This document shows positions 42,620-51,329 of a stretch of 64,000 bases of DNA, in pieces; positions within the stretch are counted from its first letter, which is position 1, and each line of letters opens with the position of its first letter. The stretch comes from CAVROP01 sp050008495 (GTDB taxonomy: Bacteria > Acidobacteriota > Terriglobia > UBA7540), in NCBI GenBank assembly GCA_050008495.1, contig JBEKMN010000006.1, forward strand, positions 17,616 through 81,615, read 5' to 3'. A program made the translations under genes and the position numbers. Under the pieces are notes generated by a model, which did no database searches, was not told the DNA's origin, and saw only the letters and a program-made list of their open reading frames with translations.

Positions 42620-43618
42620 ATGTTGAGTTGGGCTGGGATTGTTCTGGCGGGGTTATTGAACGGCAGTTTCGCGGTCCCCTTGAAGACGACGCGCGTCTGG
42701 AAGTTCAACCACATCTGGACTCTGCATTCGCTGCTGGCGATGGGCATAATGCCATGGATTGTTGTGTTGGCGGCCGTGCCGGGCTGGCGCGAGATTCTGA
42801 GCCGCGTCCCGGAGCGGGGCTGGATGATCTTGGTCGGGTGGGGAGTGCTGTTTGGCATCGCCTCGTTGCTGTACGGCATCGCCGTGGACCTGCTCGGAAT
42901 CGCGCTCGGATTCGCTATCCAATTGGGGCTCTCGATCGTGCTGGGGGCGTTGCTGCCTCTGTTCTGGGCAGGGGCATTCGAATTGAGATCGCAAGGAGAT
43001 TGGTTCTTCGTTCTGGGGCTCGCCCTGATGGTGGCGGGAGTCATCTTGTGCGCTCAGGCCGGCGGGAGCAAAGGTGAGGCCGGCAGTTCCAGTGCCAAGC
43101 GGTTCCGCCTGGGACTCCTGATTGCTATTGTTGGGGGCGTCCTGGCGCCCACGCTCAATTTCGGCATTCAGTACGGAACTGCCCTTCTCAGCAAAGGCGC
43201 GGGGACGGGTTCGAAACAGGGGTTCCCGGTCGAAGTCTATCTTGCCTGGGCAGTGTTCCTCTCGTCGGCTTCCGTGGTGCAGGCCGGATACTGTTTCGGG
43301 CGCGCCGTCCGTGAACACTCGACGGCAGTCTTCGCCGCGGGGATGCGCACTCGTGACGCGCTCCAGGTGCCCGCCATGAGTCTGCTTTGGATTGCCAGCG
43401 TGTTTGTCTACGGGCGCAGCGCCTTTGGCCTGGGCTCGCTGGGGAACAGTTTTGGGTGGCCGGTTTTCGTCGCCTTGATTATTCTCACCTCCAATGCCTG
43501 GGGCGTTTTGCTGGCAGAGTGGAAACAAGCCACCCGGGCAGCGTTCCTCCGCATGATCGCCGGAAGCGCCGTGCTCATCTTTGCAGCGTTCCTCATCGGG
43601 CAGAGCAAGCGAGGCTAG
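42620..43618 (+). CDS. RhaT-like sugar:proton symporter
   Basis: A 332-residue protein with about ten helices. The opening VLAGLLNGSFAVPLKTTRVWKFNHIW is typical of the RhaT (L-rhamnose-proton symporter, DMT superfamily) group, and the second half repeats the pattern (GLLIAIVGGVLAPTLNFGIQYG). It probably imports rhamnose or another deoxysugar released by the secreted glycosidases of the region. It follows the SIS gene with a palindromic repeat between. Its stop codon abuts the stop of the convergent esterase gene with no spacer. Substrate is inferred from family. Confidence 0.83.
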   Translation: MLSWAGIVLAGLLNGSFAVPLKTTRVWKFNHIWTLHSLLAMGIMPWIVVLAAVPGWREILSRVPERGWMILVGWGVLFGIASLLYGIAVDLLGIALGFAIQLGLSIVLGALLPLFWAGAFELRSQGDWFFVLGLALMVAGVILCAQAGGSKGEAGSSSAKRFRLGLLIAIVGGVLAPTLNFGIQYGTALLSKGAGTGSKQGFPVEVYLAWAVFLSSASVVQAGYCFGRAVREHSTAVFAAGMRTRDALQVPAMSLLWIASVFVYGRSAFGLGSLGNSFGWPVFVALIILTSNAWGVLLAEWKQATRAAFLRMIAGSAVLIFAAFLIGQSKRG

Positions 43619-44932
43619 TTACACCCAGCGGTTAAACCACTCCAGCATGAGTTGCTGGGCGCGGGCGGGGAACTTGTGCGGACCGTCGTAGGTATAGGTG
43701 GTGAAGCGTTCCGGTTTGCCGATGGCTTCATAACACTGGCGCAGAGTGCGGAAAGCGGAGAGCACGCCCTGGGTCGAGAACAGGCCGTCGCGCCAGCCGT
43801 GTACGACCATGAGCGGGTTGGGCATGGTGAGCGATCCCACATCAGGATAATCGAGGTACTTCAGCAGGCCGGGTGTGACTCCCGAGATGATCGTGTGGGG
43901 CTCGAATCCGGGGACCAGATCCCGCCACGAGGTCATCCAACCCGCCACACAGGCCGCTTTGATACGGGGATCCAAGCCGGCGAGGAAATTCGACCGGTAG
44001 CCTCCCACCGACAGCCCCACACAGGCGATGCGGTTGGGATTCACTTCGGGCCGCGTCAGAAGATAGTCGACCGTGCGGATGTCATCCCAGGCCAGAACGC
44101 CTGCCCAGGTGAAGCCCGACATGAGCATATTCCGCAGAACATAACCTTCGGCTCCGCCACTTCTGGCATTGAGTTTGGCGATGGTTTCAGCCGGCTCCTG
44201 TTTGCTGCGGTCGTTGATGCCCTCCTCGAGGTCCGAATCCAGGAGCAGGCGCCTTTCACCGAAATAGAACATGTCGATCACGATCACCGCATAACCATGG
44301 CGCGCCAGTGTGACCGGATAACTGAGCCCATCGTAGGCGTCGCGCCGATACTCGACCAACGCGGCGTGCTCGTTCTCGGTCTCGACAATCTTTTCCTTTC
44401 CCCAGTAATAGAATCCGCCGTGGCAATGCAGCGCTACAACGGCAGGCACGGGAAACTTCGCGCCCTTGGGGATTAGAAAATACGCGGGTACCTCGATATC
44501 CGGCGTGGTGTGAAATCGGAGGTATTCTCGAACGTAATCGCCCTTGTCCACTCGCTCGATGACTTTGGGTATGGGGTCGAACTCCGCGGGACGGTACAGG
44601 AACAGATCGAAAACTCTGGCGCGCGCATCGGCCTTCCAGGCTTCGAGGTTCTTTGGACGGACTTTAAGGTAGGAAAGACTCGATGGAGCCTCTTCCTGCA
44701 CCTGCTTAATCATCGGATAAATGCTGCCGAGACCTGACCCCTTCCACTTTTTGGAGGGATCCGCTTGTAGATTTGAAGTCGGTGCACTGGCTTCAGCTTG
44801 GGGCGGGGGCGCGGCTGCCGGTGCTATTCCGGTGAGTGCCAATGCGCTCGAGACGCTCAGTGCCTGTAGGATTTCCCGGCGTGTGGGACCCATGCTTGCG
44901 GACGCTTCACATTTTGCGGCAATGTTGCTCAT
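43619..44932 (-). CDS. Tat-exported acetyl-xylan-esterase-like hydrolase
   Basis: A 437-residue hydrolase. A Tat signal starts it (TRREIL at residues 17-22, then ALSVSSALALTGIAPAAA), so ATG 44932 or ATG 44893 may be used. The oxyanion region is HCHGG at 169-173, and the nucleophile elbow GLSVGG is at 306-311 (serine 308). The histidine near the C-terminus is in YDGPHKF. Members remove acyl groups from polysaccharides outside the cytoplasm. It is divergent from the sigma gene (224-nt gap) and its end abuts the transporter's stop. Confidence 0.82.
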   Translation of the reverse strand: MSNIAAKCEASASMGPTRREILQALSVSSALALTGIAPAAAPPPQAEASAPTSNLQADPSKKWKGSGLGSIYPMIKQVQEEAPSSLSYLKVRPKNLEAWKADARARVFDLFLYRPAEFDPIPKVIERVDKGDYVREYLRFHTTPDIEVPAYFLIPKGAKFPVPAVVALHCHGGFYYWGKEKIVETENEHAALVEYRRDAYDGLSYPVTLARHGYAVIVIDMFYFGERRLLLDSDLEEGINDRSKQEPAETIAKLNARSGGAEGYVLRNMLMSGFTWAGVLAWDDIRTVDYLLTRPEVNPNRIACVGLSVGGYRSNFLAGLDPRIKAACVAGWMTSWRDLVPGFEPHTIISGVTPGLLKYLDYPDVGSLTMPNPLMVVHGWRDGLFSTQGVLSAFRTLRQCYEAIGKPERFTTYTYDGPHKFPARAQQLMLEWFNRWV

Positions 44933-45156
44933 GAGGACCTCCGGGCGACGCGCAATGTGTGAACAGCGCGGCCGGTCATTGGAAAACGTATTGTTTCACA
45001 AATGACCGATCTTGTATTCTACGATGCTATCAAGTTTGAAGCGGGCCTCCCGAGCGTGTGCGGCCGGGGATGCCGAGCTGAGTAAATCAGAAGCGGAAAG
45101 AAATTTGAGGGGCGCCGCAAACTTTTTTGCTATTTTGTGCGTCATGTGGAGTGGAA

Positions 45157-45714
45157 TTGGGAATAGAGATCTCTGATCGTCCGGACGCGGTGCTGGTCAG
45201 GGACGCCAAGAGCGGATCGCCGGAGGCTTTCAACGCGCTCGTAAGGCGCTGGGAGCGTAAGGTTTATAGCTTCCTGGTGTATCTTAGCGGACGGCCGGAA
45301 GATGCCTTTGACATGTGCCAGGAGGTTTTTCTCTCGGGTTATCGCCATTTGGGGCAATTGAAGGATCCCGACAAGTTCCCTCAGTGGTTATTTCGCATTG
45401 CACGCAACACCGCTCGCTCGCACGCGCGCCATGTGCAGGAAGCGGAAACCAGCCTGAACGACCTCGAGCCGGCGCAGGGTTCTTCGCCGGTGAGGGTAGG
45501 TGAGGCGGGCCGTTGGGAACAAGGCGAAATGAAAATCCTGGTAGAGAAAGCGCTTGCGGAATTGACACTCGAGCAACGCGAGGCGATTGTTCTGAAGTTT
45601 TACCAGGGTTTCAAGCTGGAGGAGATTGCGGCGATTCAAGGTTGTCCGGTGAGCACGGCCAAGACCCGCGTGTACTCGGGTTTTGAGCGGTTGAGGAAGT
45701 TGATCGAACGGTAG
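45157..45714 (+). CDS. ECF-type sigma-70 factor
   Basis: About 186 residues. Region 2 is in RRWERKVYSFLVYLSGRPED followed by CQEVFLSGYRHL; region 4 is LTLEQREAIVLKFYQGFKLEEIAA with recognition helix VSTAKTRVYSGFERLRKL. There is no region 3, so it is of the ECF group. The start is uncertain: TTG 45157 has GGAG 5 nt upstream; a GTG at 45151 and a TTG at 45127 are in frame too. It is followed by an anti-sigma gene and the T2SS operon, and probably controls them. The upstream gap holds no strong sigma-70 promoter. Confidence 0.85.
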   Translation: MGIEISDRPDAVLVRDAKSGSPEAFNALVRRWERKVYSFLVYLSGRPEDAFDMCQEVFLSGYRHLGQLKDPDKFPQWLFRIARNTARSHARHVQEAETSLNDLEPAQGSSPVRVGEAGRWEQGEMKILVEKALAELTLEQREAIVLKFYQGFKLEEIAAIQGCPVSTAKTRVYSGFERLRKLIER

Positions 45715-46060
45715 ACCTGGGGCGGGCGTTATCCTGTCCAGGCGGGAGGGGGCCATACGTCACCTGAGTGACGCTCTTTCCTCTCCTTGCCCTCTCCCGC
45801 GCGGAGAGGGTCACGTGCGGCCCCGGGAATTGCTTGGGAAGAAGCCGGAAGTCAAGAGTTGAAAATCAGCAATCCGGAATAGAGCAAGCGCAACAACCAA
45901 CAAATTGCAACACTCGGGACTCAGCGAGCCGGAATCTGCCCAGAGTGGAGCTGCGGACTTTTTCTTGAAGTGGGCGAGCTCCGGCAGCCGATCCTCGCTT
46001 CTCAAGATGCGAGTCCTGAGCCTTGGAAACTGTGTTTTCTACGAAGAAGAGGTGAACGTC
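45715..46060. other. Spacer with hairpins between sigma and anti-sigma genes
   Basis: This 346-nt gap has a palindrome CGTCACCTGAGTGACG at 45759-45774 and a perfect hairpin CCCTCTCC-CGCGC-GGAGAGGG at 45790-45810 without a T-run, which could attenuate transcription after the sigma gene. A possible 7-nt repeat fragment (GAAGTCAAGAGTTGAAAATC) follows. No coding sequence is supported; the frame open upstream of 46061 is unlike any domain. Confidence 0.45.
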
Positions 46061-46675
46061 ATGCGGTGTCGTGAATGGGGGAACGAGTTGACCGATTGGG
46101 CGCTGGATGAGCTTTCTCCAGCGCGGGCGCTAGAACTCGAGCAGCATCTCGAGCATTGCCAGGAGTGCGCACAGGCGGCCCAGCGGCTCCTCGGCGTGCG
46201 GCAGGCGTTGAAAAGCAGTTTGATCGATTGCGACATGCCCGCCCACGTGGTGGTTTTCGGAGACAAAGCTCAGAGCCGATTCGCGGGATTCTGGGCGGCC
46301 CTACCCCGCACGGCGGCCCTCTCGGCGGCTGGGGCGGTGATCTTCCTAGCGATCGTATCGGTCGGTATCCGTTTCGGGGGCCCGCGGCTGCTTCCCGTTG
46401 GCGCCTGGGCCCGGCCGGCGTTAACCCAGGCCGAAATGAAGGAGTTCGTGGCGAGGGCGGTCGCGGAACAAGTATCTTTGCAGAGCAAAGGAATGCAGGC
46501 TGCCACCCGGGACGAAGTGGCGAGCCTGCGCCAGGAACAGACCGAGAATCTGAAGCGCCTTGCTCAGCAAATGCAGTATTTCGAGCTATCCCTGAACACT
46601 GAGTATAAGGCAACGGAACAGCAGAGCGCGCTCATCAGCATGGTTGCCCACGAGCGACAATTGCCCACCCACTAG
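46061..46675 (+). CDS. zf-HC2 anti-sigma factor, membrane-bound
   Basis: About 204 residues from ATG 46061 (GAGGTG upstream, 7-nt spacing). The zinc-binding anti-sigma domain is in the first 45 residues: CREWGNELTDWALDELSP, then HLEHCQECAQAAQRLL giving the H-x3-C-x2-C ligands. A single helix near residues 85-108 (LSAAGAVIFLAIVSVGIRFG) anchors it, and the rest is predicted to be periplasmic and coiled (MKEFVARAVAEQVSLQS). It should bind and hold the ECF sigma factor encoded before it. The external domain could sense a signal linked to secretion. Confidence 0.84.
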   Translation: MRCREWGNELTDWALDELSPARALELEQHLEHCQECAQAAQRLLGVRQALKSSLIDCDMPAHVVVFGDKAQSRFAGFWAALPRTAALSAAGAVIFLAIVSVGIRFGGPRLLPVGAWARPALTQAEMKEFVARAVAEQVSLQSKGMQAATRDEVASLRQEQTENLKRLAQQMQYFELSLNTEYKATEQQSALISMVAHERQLPTH

Positions 46676-46704
46676 CCCGCGGGGCTCTCGAGGAGGTAAC
46701 TCAC

Positions 46705-47286
46705 ATGCCTCTCAAACTGAAAAGGCCGGGCAGGGCAGTCCTGATTTGCCTCGCCTGCTTGCCTTTTGCGGTCCGGCGCGTCCCAGCGGAATGGCCTTCC
46801 GCCAATTTCGGCGCGCTGAAGGCCGAGATGAAAGTGTTCGAAGCAGTTATTGATGGGACAATGGCCCAGACATTTGCTCCGCCGTTCGGGCTACTGGAGA
46901 AGACTCAGGGCACTTATTTGCCCGGTTTCGGGCTGGCCTTCAGCTTGGAAGTCAATCTCTACCCTACGCGCGTTCTTACTCCGTTCAATATGGCGCCGTT
47001 GAGCAAGATGGAAATCGAGAAAGCCCAAAAGGTGAAACACGACCGAATCATCACGGTCAAGGAGTCGGTTCCGCGGTTGTTGGCGGACCACGCGATGAGC
47101 TTGCGGGACCTCAGCCCCAACGACTCAATTGCGGTGGTTGTGCACCTTTTCGAAGTAGACACCGGGGAAAGCAAGTTTCCGGGGCAGATCATAATCGAAA
47201 CCCGGAAGTCGGACTTGGACGAGTTTTGGGACAAGAAAATCTCATACCGAGAGTTGCTGGGCAAGATGAAAGTGCTGGACCTTTGA
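46705..47286 (+). CDS. Exported hypothetical protein of the sigma/T2SS unit
   Basis: A 193-residue protein with a signal peptide (AVLICLACLPFAVRRVPA) and a strong GGAGG site 8 nt before ATG 46705. The mature part is mixed alpha-beta with no cysteine and no family I recognise; it includes ANFGALKAEMKVFEAVIDG and YLPGFGLAFSLEVN. It sits between the anti-sigma gene and gspE with a 10-nt gap to gspE, so it is probably co-transcribed. It might be a periplasmic accessory of secretion or of signal sensing. This is inference from position alone. Confidence 0.7.
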   Translation: MPLKLKRPGRAVLICLACLPFAVRRVPAEWPSANFGALKAEMKVFEAVIDGTMAQTFAPPFGLLEKTQGTYLPGFGLAFSLEVNLYPTRVLTPFNMAPLSKMEIEKAQKVKHDRIITVKESVPRLLADHAMSLRDLSPNDSIAVVVHLFEVDTGESKFPGQIIIETRKSDLDEFWDKKISYRELLGKMKVLDL

Positions 47287-47296
47287 GAGCTTTGCT

Positions 47297-49000
47297 ATGA
47301 CCTCTGCTACGGTCAGCCGCAAGTTGCTGGGCCAATTGCTGGTGGAGCGCGGCCTGTTGCCGGAAGACGACCTTCAAAAGGCGCTGCAGTTGCAGCGGGA
47401 ACGGAAGGGCCGGCTGGGCAGGATCCTTCTTGATTTAGGCTACATCTCGCAGCTGGACCTGCAAACGGTTTTGTCCGAACAACTCGGCATTCCAATGGTC
47501 GACGCGGCCCAACTGAAGGATGTGCCGATGGAGGCGTCCGTATTGCCTTCCGGCTTCTTGAGTCAATACCTGGTCTATCCGTACCGGGTGGAAGGCGATG
47601 CCGTGTTCGTCGCCATGGCCGACCCGCTGGACAGCGACAACATTAGAGTCATCGAACGGTTGCTGGGGCGAAGAGTGGAAGTGCGGCTGGCCAGTGAAGC
47701 CGCCATCACTAAGGCCCTGGACGTCTGGCTCGACATGGGACCGGCAGAAGAAGGCGTGGTGGCGGCGGATTCCGACGGCGTGGCCGGCGTCGCGGACGCC
47801 GAAGCAGCCGACATCGAACAACTGCGCGACTTGGCTTCGGAAGCGCCGGTGATTCGCTGGGTGAACCAGTTGGTGGCCCGCGCCCTGGAACGCCGCTCCA
47901 GCGACATTCACTTCGAGCCCTTCGAAAAGCAGTTCCGGGTCCGGTACAGAATTGATGGAGTGCTGTACGAAGTGCCAGCTCCTCCGCGTGAGATGCAGGC
48001 GGCGGTTACGTCCCGGATCAAGCTGATGGCAAAGCTCAACATCGCGGAGCAGCGCCTGCCCCAGGACGGAAGGATACCCCTGCGCGTTTTGGGCCGGGAA
48101 ATCGACCTGCGAGTTTCGACGCTCCCCACCCTTTACGGGGAGAGTGTGGTGATGCGTCTTCTGGACCGCAGCGCGAGCGATCGCTATTCCTTGCTGAGCT
48201 TGGGATTTCCCGATACCCTGCTGCGCAAGATGGAATACTACCTCGATCTTCCTCACGGTCTTTTCCTGGTGACGGGTCCCACGGGAAGCGGCAAGTCGAC
48301 GACGCTTTATGGTTCCTTGCGCCGGCTGAATACAACCGACGTGAAGATCATCACGGTGGAGGATCCGGTCGAGTACCAGTTGCCGGGTGTTAACCAGATT
48401 CATGTGAATCCCCAGATCGGGCTGACGTTTGCGGCGGGGCTGCGCCACATCGTTCGCCAGGACCCCGACATCATCATGATCGGAGAAATCCGAGATCTCG
48501 AGACCGCGGAGATCGCCATGCGCGCGGCGCTCACCGGCCACCTGGTTTTCAGCACCTTGCACACCAATGACGCCCCCAGTGCGGTCACTCGCCTTACGGA
48601 CATGGGCGTCGAGCACTACCTGGTTTCGTCTTCGTTGGTTGCCGTGCTCGCGCAACGACTGGTGCGCGTGTTGTGCGACGATTGCAAGCGACCGTACGCG
48701 GCGGAGATCGACGAGTTGCGGAAACAAGGCTGGGAAGCGACCGAGCGTATGACGCTTTACAAAGCCGGCGAATGCGCGCATTGCGGGAATACCGGCTTCC
48801 TCGGACGGGTGGGAATCTTTGAATTCATGGAGTTGGAGGAAGGAATCCGGCGGGCGATTGTGGCCCGGGCCGACGCCAGCACTTTACGTGTGGCGGCGCG
48901 TGAAAGGGGCATGCGCAGTTTGCGCGAAGACGGATGGCTGAAGATTGCCTCGGGCCAGACCACGGTGGAAGAAGTGCTGCGCGTGACGCAGGAAGTCTAG
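47297..49000 (+). CDS. gspE: Type II secretion ATPase GspE
   Basis: A 567-residue ATPase. The N-terminal GspE/PilB domain (GQLLVERGLLPEDDLQKALQ, then SEQLGIPMVD) is followed by the motor. Walker A is GPTGSGKST near residues 326-334, the Asp box is VEDPVEY, Walker B is MIGEIRD near 395-401, and the His box is TGHLVFSTLHTND. The tetracysteine zinc motif is intact: CDDC then CAHC near 460-495. It powers pseudopilus assembly from the cytoplasmic face. It starts the T2SS gene set and follows the sigma, anti-sigma and hypothetical genes. A type IV pilus ATPase is possible, but the gene context supports T2SS. Confidence 0.92.
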   Translation: MTSATVSRKLLGQLLVERGLLPEDDLQKALQLQRERKGRLGRILLDLGYISQLDLQTVLSEQLGIPMVDAAQLKDVPMEASVLPSGFLSQYLVYPYRVEGDAVFVAMADPLDSDNIRVIERLLGRRVEVRLASEAAITKALDVWLDMGPAEEGVVAADSDGVAGVADAEAADIEQLRDLASEAPVIRWVNQLVARALERRSSDIHFEPFEKQFRVRYRIDGVLYEVPAPPREMQAAVTSRIKLMAKLNIAEQRLPQDGRIPLRVLGREIDLRVSTLPTLYGESVVMRLLDRSASDRYSLLSLGFPDTLLRKMEYYLDLPHGLFLVTGPTGSGKSTTLYGSLRRLNTTDVKIITVEDPVEYQLPGVNQIHVNPQIGLTFAAGLRHIVRQDPDIIMIGEIRDLETAEIAMRAALTGHLVFSTLHTNDAPSAVTRLTDMGVEHYLVSSSLVAVLAQRLVRVLCDDCKRPYAAEIDELRKQGWEATERMTLYKAGECAHCGNTGFLGRVGIFEFMELEEGIRRAIVARADASTLRVAARERGMRSLREDGWLKIASGQTTVEEVLRVTQEV

Positions 49001-49001
49001 T

Positions 49002-49040
49002 TAGTTGTCAGTCGTCAGTCGTCAGTTGTCCGTCGTCACT
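49002..49040. repeat. 7-nt repeat tract (AGTCGTC family)
   Basis: Five heptamers run head to tail after gspE: AGTTGTC, AGTCGTC, AGTCGTC, AGTTGTC and CGTCGTC. The tract starts just after the stop codon. Confidence 0.75.
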
Positions 49041-49050
49041 GCATTCGTTG

Positions 49051-49136
49051 TTATCCTGAACGAAGCGAAGGATTCCGGCAGTTCGTCAAGCGCCAGAGAG
49101 CAACCGCAGGGATCCTTCGCTTCGCTCAGGATGACA
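49051..49136. repeat. Dispersed inverted repeat (TCATCCTGAG family), copy 2
   Basis: TTATCCTGAACGAAGCGAAG is answered by CTTCGCTTCGCTCAGGATGA, separated by about 42 nt, so a long hairpin can form in the gspE-gspF spacer. The family is also at 36383-36472. Confidence 0.7.
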
Positions 49137-49140
49137 CAGG

Positions 49141-49177
49141 GGTTTTCCGAATTTCGATTTCCGAATTTCGGTTCTTG
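49141..49177. repeat. 7-nt repeat tract (CGAATTT family)
   Basis: Heptamers CGAATTT, CGATTTC, CGAATTT and CGGTTCT run up to 14 nt before gspF. The same family returns in inverted orientation at 56057-56146. Confidence 0.65.
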
Positions 49178-49190
49178 ATGGGTGCGCGGA

Positions 49191-50402
49191 ATGCCAGAGT
49201 TTTCGTACAAGGCGATCAAGGGCACGGGCGAGCTGGTGCAGGGGACGCTGGTAGCGGAAACTGAACCGGCCCTTCTGGCGCAGCTTCGGCGCATGGGATG
49301 TCTGCCCATCCACGTGAGCGCCAAAGACGGCTCCACGGGCGCGTCTTGGGCGTTGCTCAAACGCCGGGGCACGTCTTCTTCCGACCGGCTGGGTTTCGCC
49401 CGTCAGCTTGCCACGCTGGTGCGGGCCGGTGTGCCGCTTGACCGCAGCCTCTCGCTCAGCCGGGACTTGGCAGAAAAGCCGGCCCTGCAAGCCGTGATCG
49501 GCGCCACGCTGAAGGAATTGCGCAGCGGCCAGTCGTTGGCTAACAGCCTGGCGGCCAACCCACGGTTTTTCCCGGCCCTTTATGTCGCCATGGTGCGGGC
49601 CGGCGAAGCGAGTGGCACGCTTCCAGCGGTCCTGGATCGCCTGGTGGAGTTTGAGGAGTTTAGCGCGGAACTGCGTGGCTATCTGATTTCAGCGCTCATT
49701 TACCCCACGGTTCTGCTGGGGGTGGGGAGCGTGGCGATCGCTTTCCTGCTGGGCTTCGTAGTGCCCCGCTTTGCGCAGATTTTTGAAGAGGCGGGGAAAG
49801 AACTGCCCCTGCCGACGCAAATCTTGATGGATGTTTCCCAGGCTTTCCGCGACTACGGGTGGATCGCGGCCGTGGTTATTATCATAACGGTGGTGCTGTT
49901 TGCCCGTTGGGTGCGGACCGAATCCGGCCGGTTGCGCTGGGACCAGTGGCGTCTGAAGGCGCCGCTGTTAGGGGACGTCAGCTTGAAGCTCGAAATCGCG
50001 CGTTTTGCGAAGACCATGGGCACGTTGTTGAATCAGGCGGTCCCCATTATTTCCGCACTGCGCCTGACGCGAGAGGTGTTGAGCAATCGCCGCGTGGCCG
50101 CTGCGGTTGAGCCGCTCATCCAAGGTGTCAAGCGAGGCCAGGGTTTGGCCGGGCCGCTCGCTGAAACCCGGATGTTTCCGGCGCTCGCCGTGCAATTAAT
50201 GACTTTGGGAGAGCAAACGGGGAAGTTGGACTCGATGCTGCTCGAGTTGGCCACAATCTACGATCGGGAGGTCCGGGTGGCCACCAAGCGTTTGGTGGCG
50301 CTCGTCGAGCCGGCCGTGATTCTGGCCATGGGCCTGGTTGTCGGAACGATTGTGATTTCTACTCTGCTGGCAATAGTCAGCATCAATGAGGTGCCCTTCT
50401 GA
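49191..50402 (+). CDS. gspF: Type II secretion platform protein GspF
   Basis: A 403-residue inner-membrane protein from ATG 49191 (an in-frame GTG at 49182 is 3 codons upstream). The two GspF cytoplasmic domains are visible: RLGFARQLATLVRAGVPLDRSL with MVRAGEASGTLPAVLDRL, and the second repeat IARFAKTMGTLLNQAVPIISAL with TLGEQTGKLDSMLL. Three helices are expected (LGVGSVAIAFLLGFVVPRFA, IAAVVIIITVVLFARW and the C-terminal VVGTIVISTLLAIVS). It forms the platform on which pseudopilins are inserted. Its stop overlaps the gspG start. Confidence 0.9.
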   Translation: MPEFSYKAIKGTGELVQGTLVAETEPALLAQLRRMGCLPIHVSAKDGSTGASWALLKRRGTSSSDRLGFARQLATLVRAGVPLDRSLSLSRDLAEKPALQAVIGATLKELRSGQSLANSLAANPRFFPALYVAMVRAGEASGTLPAVLDRLVEFEEFSAELRGYLISALIYPTVLLGVGSVAIAFLLGFVVPRFAQIFEEAGKELPLPTQILMDVSQAFRDYGWIAAVVIIITVVLFARWVRTESGRLRWDQWRLKAPLLGDVSLKLEIARFAKTMGTLLNQAVPIISALRLTREVLSNRRVAAAVEPLIQGVKRGQGLAGPLAETRMFPALAVQLMTLGEQTGKLDSMLLELATIYDREVRVATKRLVALVEPAVILAMGLVVGTIVISTLLAIVSINEVPF

Positions 50403-50854
50403 TGAGCCGACCAAGAATAGGGAGAACCCATTTTACAGGACCGGATTCCACGCAAGGCTTCACTTTGATTGAATTGATCGTGGTGATACTCATCCTCGGG
50501 TTGCTGGCGGGCCTGGTGGTCCCTCGCCTGTTCAAGCATGCAACGCAGGCCAAGATCACCGTGGCGAAAGCGCAGATTGCCGCCTTCCAAACCGCGCTGG
50601 GAGCCTACAAACTGGATACCGGAAATTTCCCCAGCACGGACCAGGGTTTGCAAGCGCTGCGGACACTCCCCGCCGGGGTCACGAACTGGAATGGTCCCTA
50701 CTTGCCTAAGGACATTCCCTTGGATCCCTGGAACCGTCCATACGTTTACAAATTCCCTGGAGAGCACGGTGATGAACCGGACATCATCAGTTATGGGGCC
50801 GACGGGCTGCCGGGCGGTGACGGAGAGAATGCGGACATCCTTAGCTGGAAATGA
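50402..50854 (+). CDS. gspG: Major pseudopilin GspG
   Basis: A 150-residue pseudopilin. The prepilin cut site is after Gly19 (TQG|FTLIE), with the conserved Glu at mature position 5, followed by the hydrophobic helix (LIVVILILGLLAGLVVPRLF). The C-terminal domain has NWNGPYLPKDIPLDPWNRPY and the calcium-site loop GADGLPGGDGENADI, typical of GspG. It builds the pseudopilus that pushes substrates through the secretin. It overlaps gspF by 3 nt and the start of gspH by 26 nt. Confidence 0.93.
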   Translation: MSRPRIGRTHFTGPDSTQGFTLIELIVVILILGLLAGLVVPRLFKHATQAKITVAKAQIAAFQTALGAYKLDTGNFPSTDQGLQALRTLPAGVTNWNGPYLPKDIPLDPWNRPYVYKFPGEHGDEPDIISYGADGLPGGDGENADILSWK

Positions 50855-51329
50855 AGCGCGCCAGCCGCGTTCGCGGGAAGCCGGCGTGACGCTGCTGGAA
50901 CTGGTGATCGTTCTGGCGATTCTCGCCTTGACCGTGTCGATCGTGGCTCCGCGTTTCGGCAACTGGAGCGAGGAATGGACGTTGAGGAGCGCGGCCGAGC
51001 GAGTTGCGCAGACCGTCCGCTACGCCCGGACGCGCGCACTTTTCGAGCAGAGCTATTACGTGGTGGAAATCGAACCGTCGACGCATTCGGTGCGGGTTTT
51101 CAATCCCGCCAGCGGTTTTTCGCGGGCATACGCGCTTCCTCGTGGAGTGACGATTGATGACGGCGAAAACCCACTGCCTTCAGTTGTACGAATCTTGTTT
51201 CCACCCTCGGGTGTCGTCGAGGAGAGGAACCTGTGGTTGAGTGACCGCCGCAGAAGCACCTACAAGGTTCATGTGAGTTTCTTGATCGGCAATCCGGTTG
51301 TCGAGGCTGTTAAGCAGGGGTCACGATAA
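50829..51329 (+). CDS. gspH: Minor pseudopilin GspH
   Basis: A 166-residue minor pseudopilin from ATG 50829, inside the 3' end of gspG; the open frame extends further upstream but only as a shadow. The leader ends REAG|VTLLE with Glu at mature position 5, then LVIVLAILALTVSIVAPRF. The body (WTLRSAAERVAQTVRYARTRALF) fits the GspH/FimT pattern of an early helix followed by a beta sheet. It caps or regulates the pseudopilus tip. The overlap implies coupled translation. Confidence 0.86.
   Translation: MRTSLAGNEARQPRSREAGVTLLELVIVLAILALTVSIVAPRFGNWSEEWTLRSAAERVAQTVRYARTRALFEQSYYVVEIEPSTHSVRVFNPASGFSRAYALPRGVTIDDGENPLPSVVRILFPPSGVVEERNLWLSDRRRSTYKVHVSFLIGNPVVEAVKQGSR

Noticed and set aside
47435..48781. 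448-residue open frame on the minus strand over gspE
   Set aside because: It lies fully antisense to a gene with intact motifs, has no recognisable domain, and is the expected shadow in high-GC DNA.
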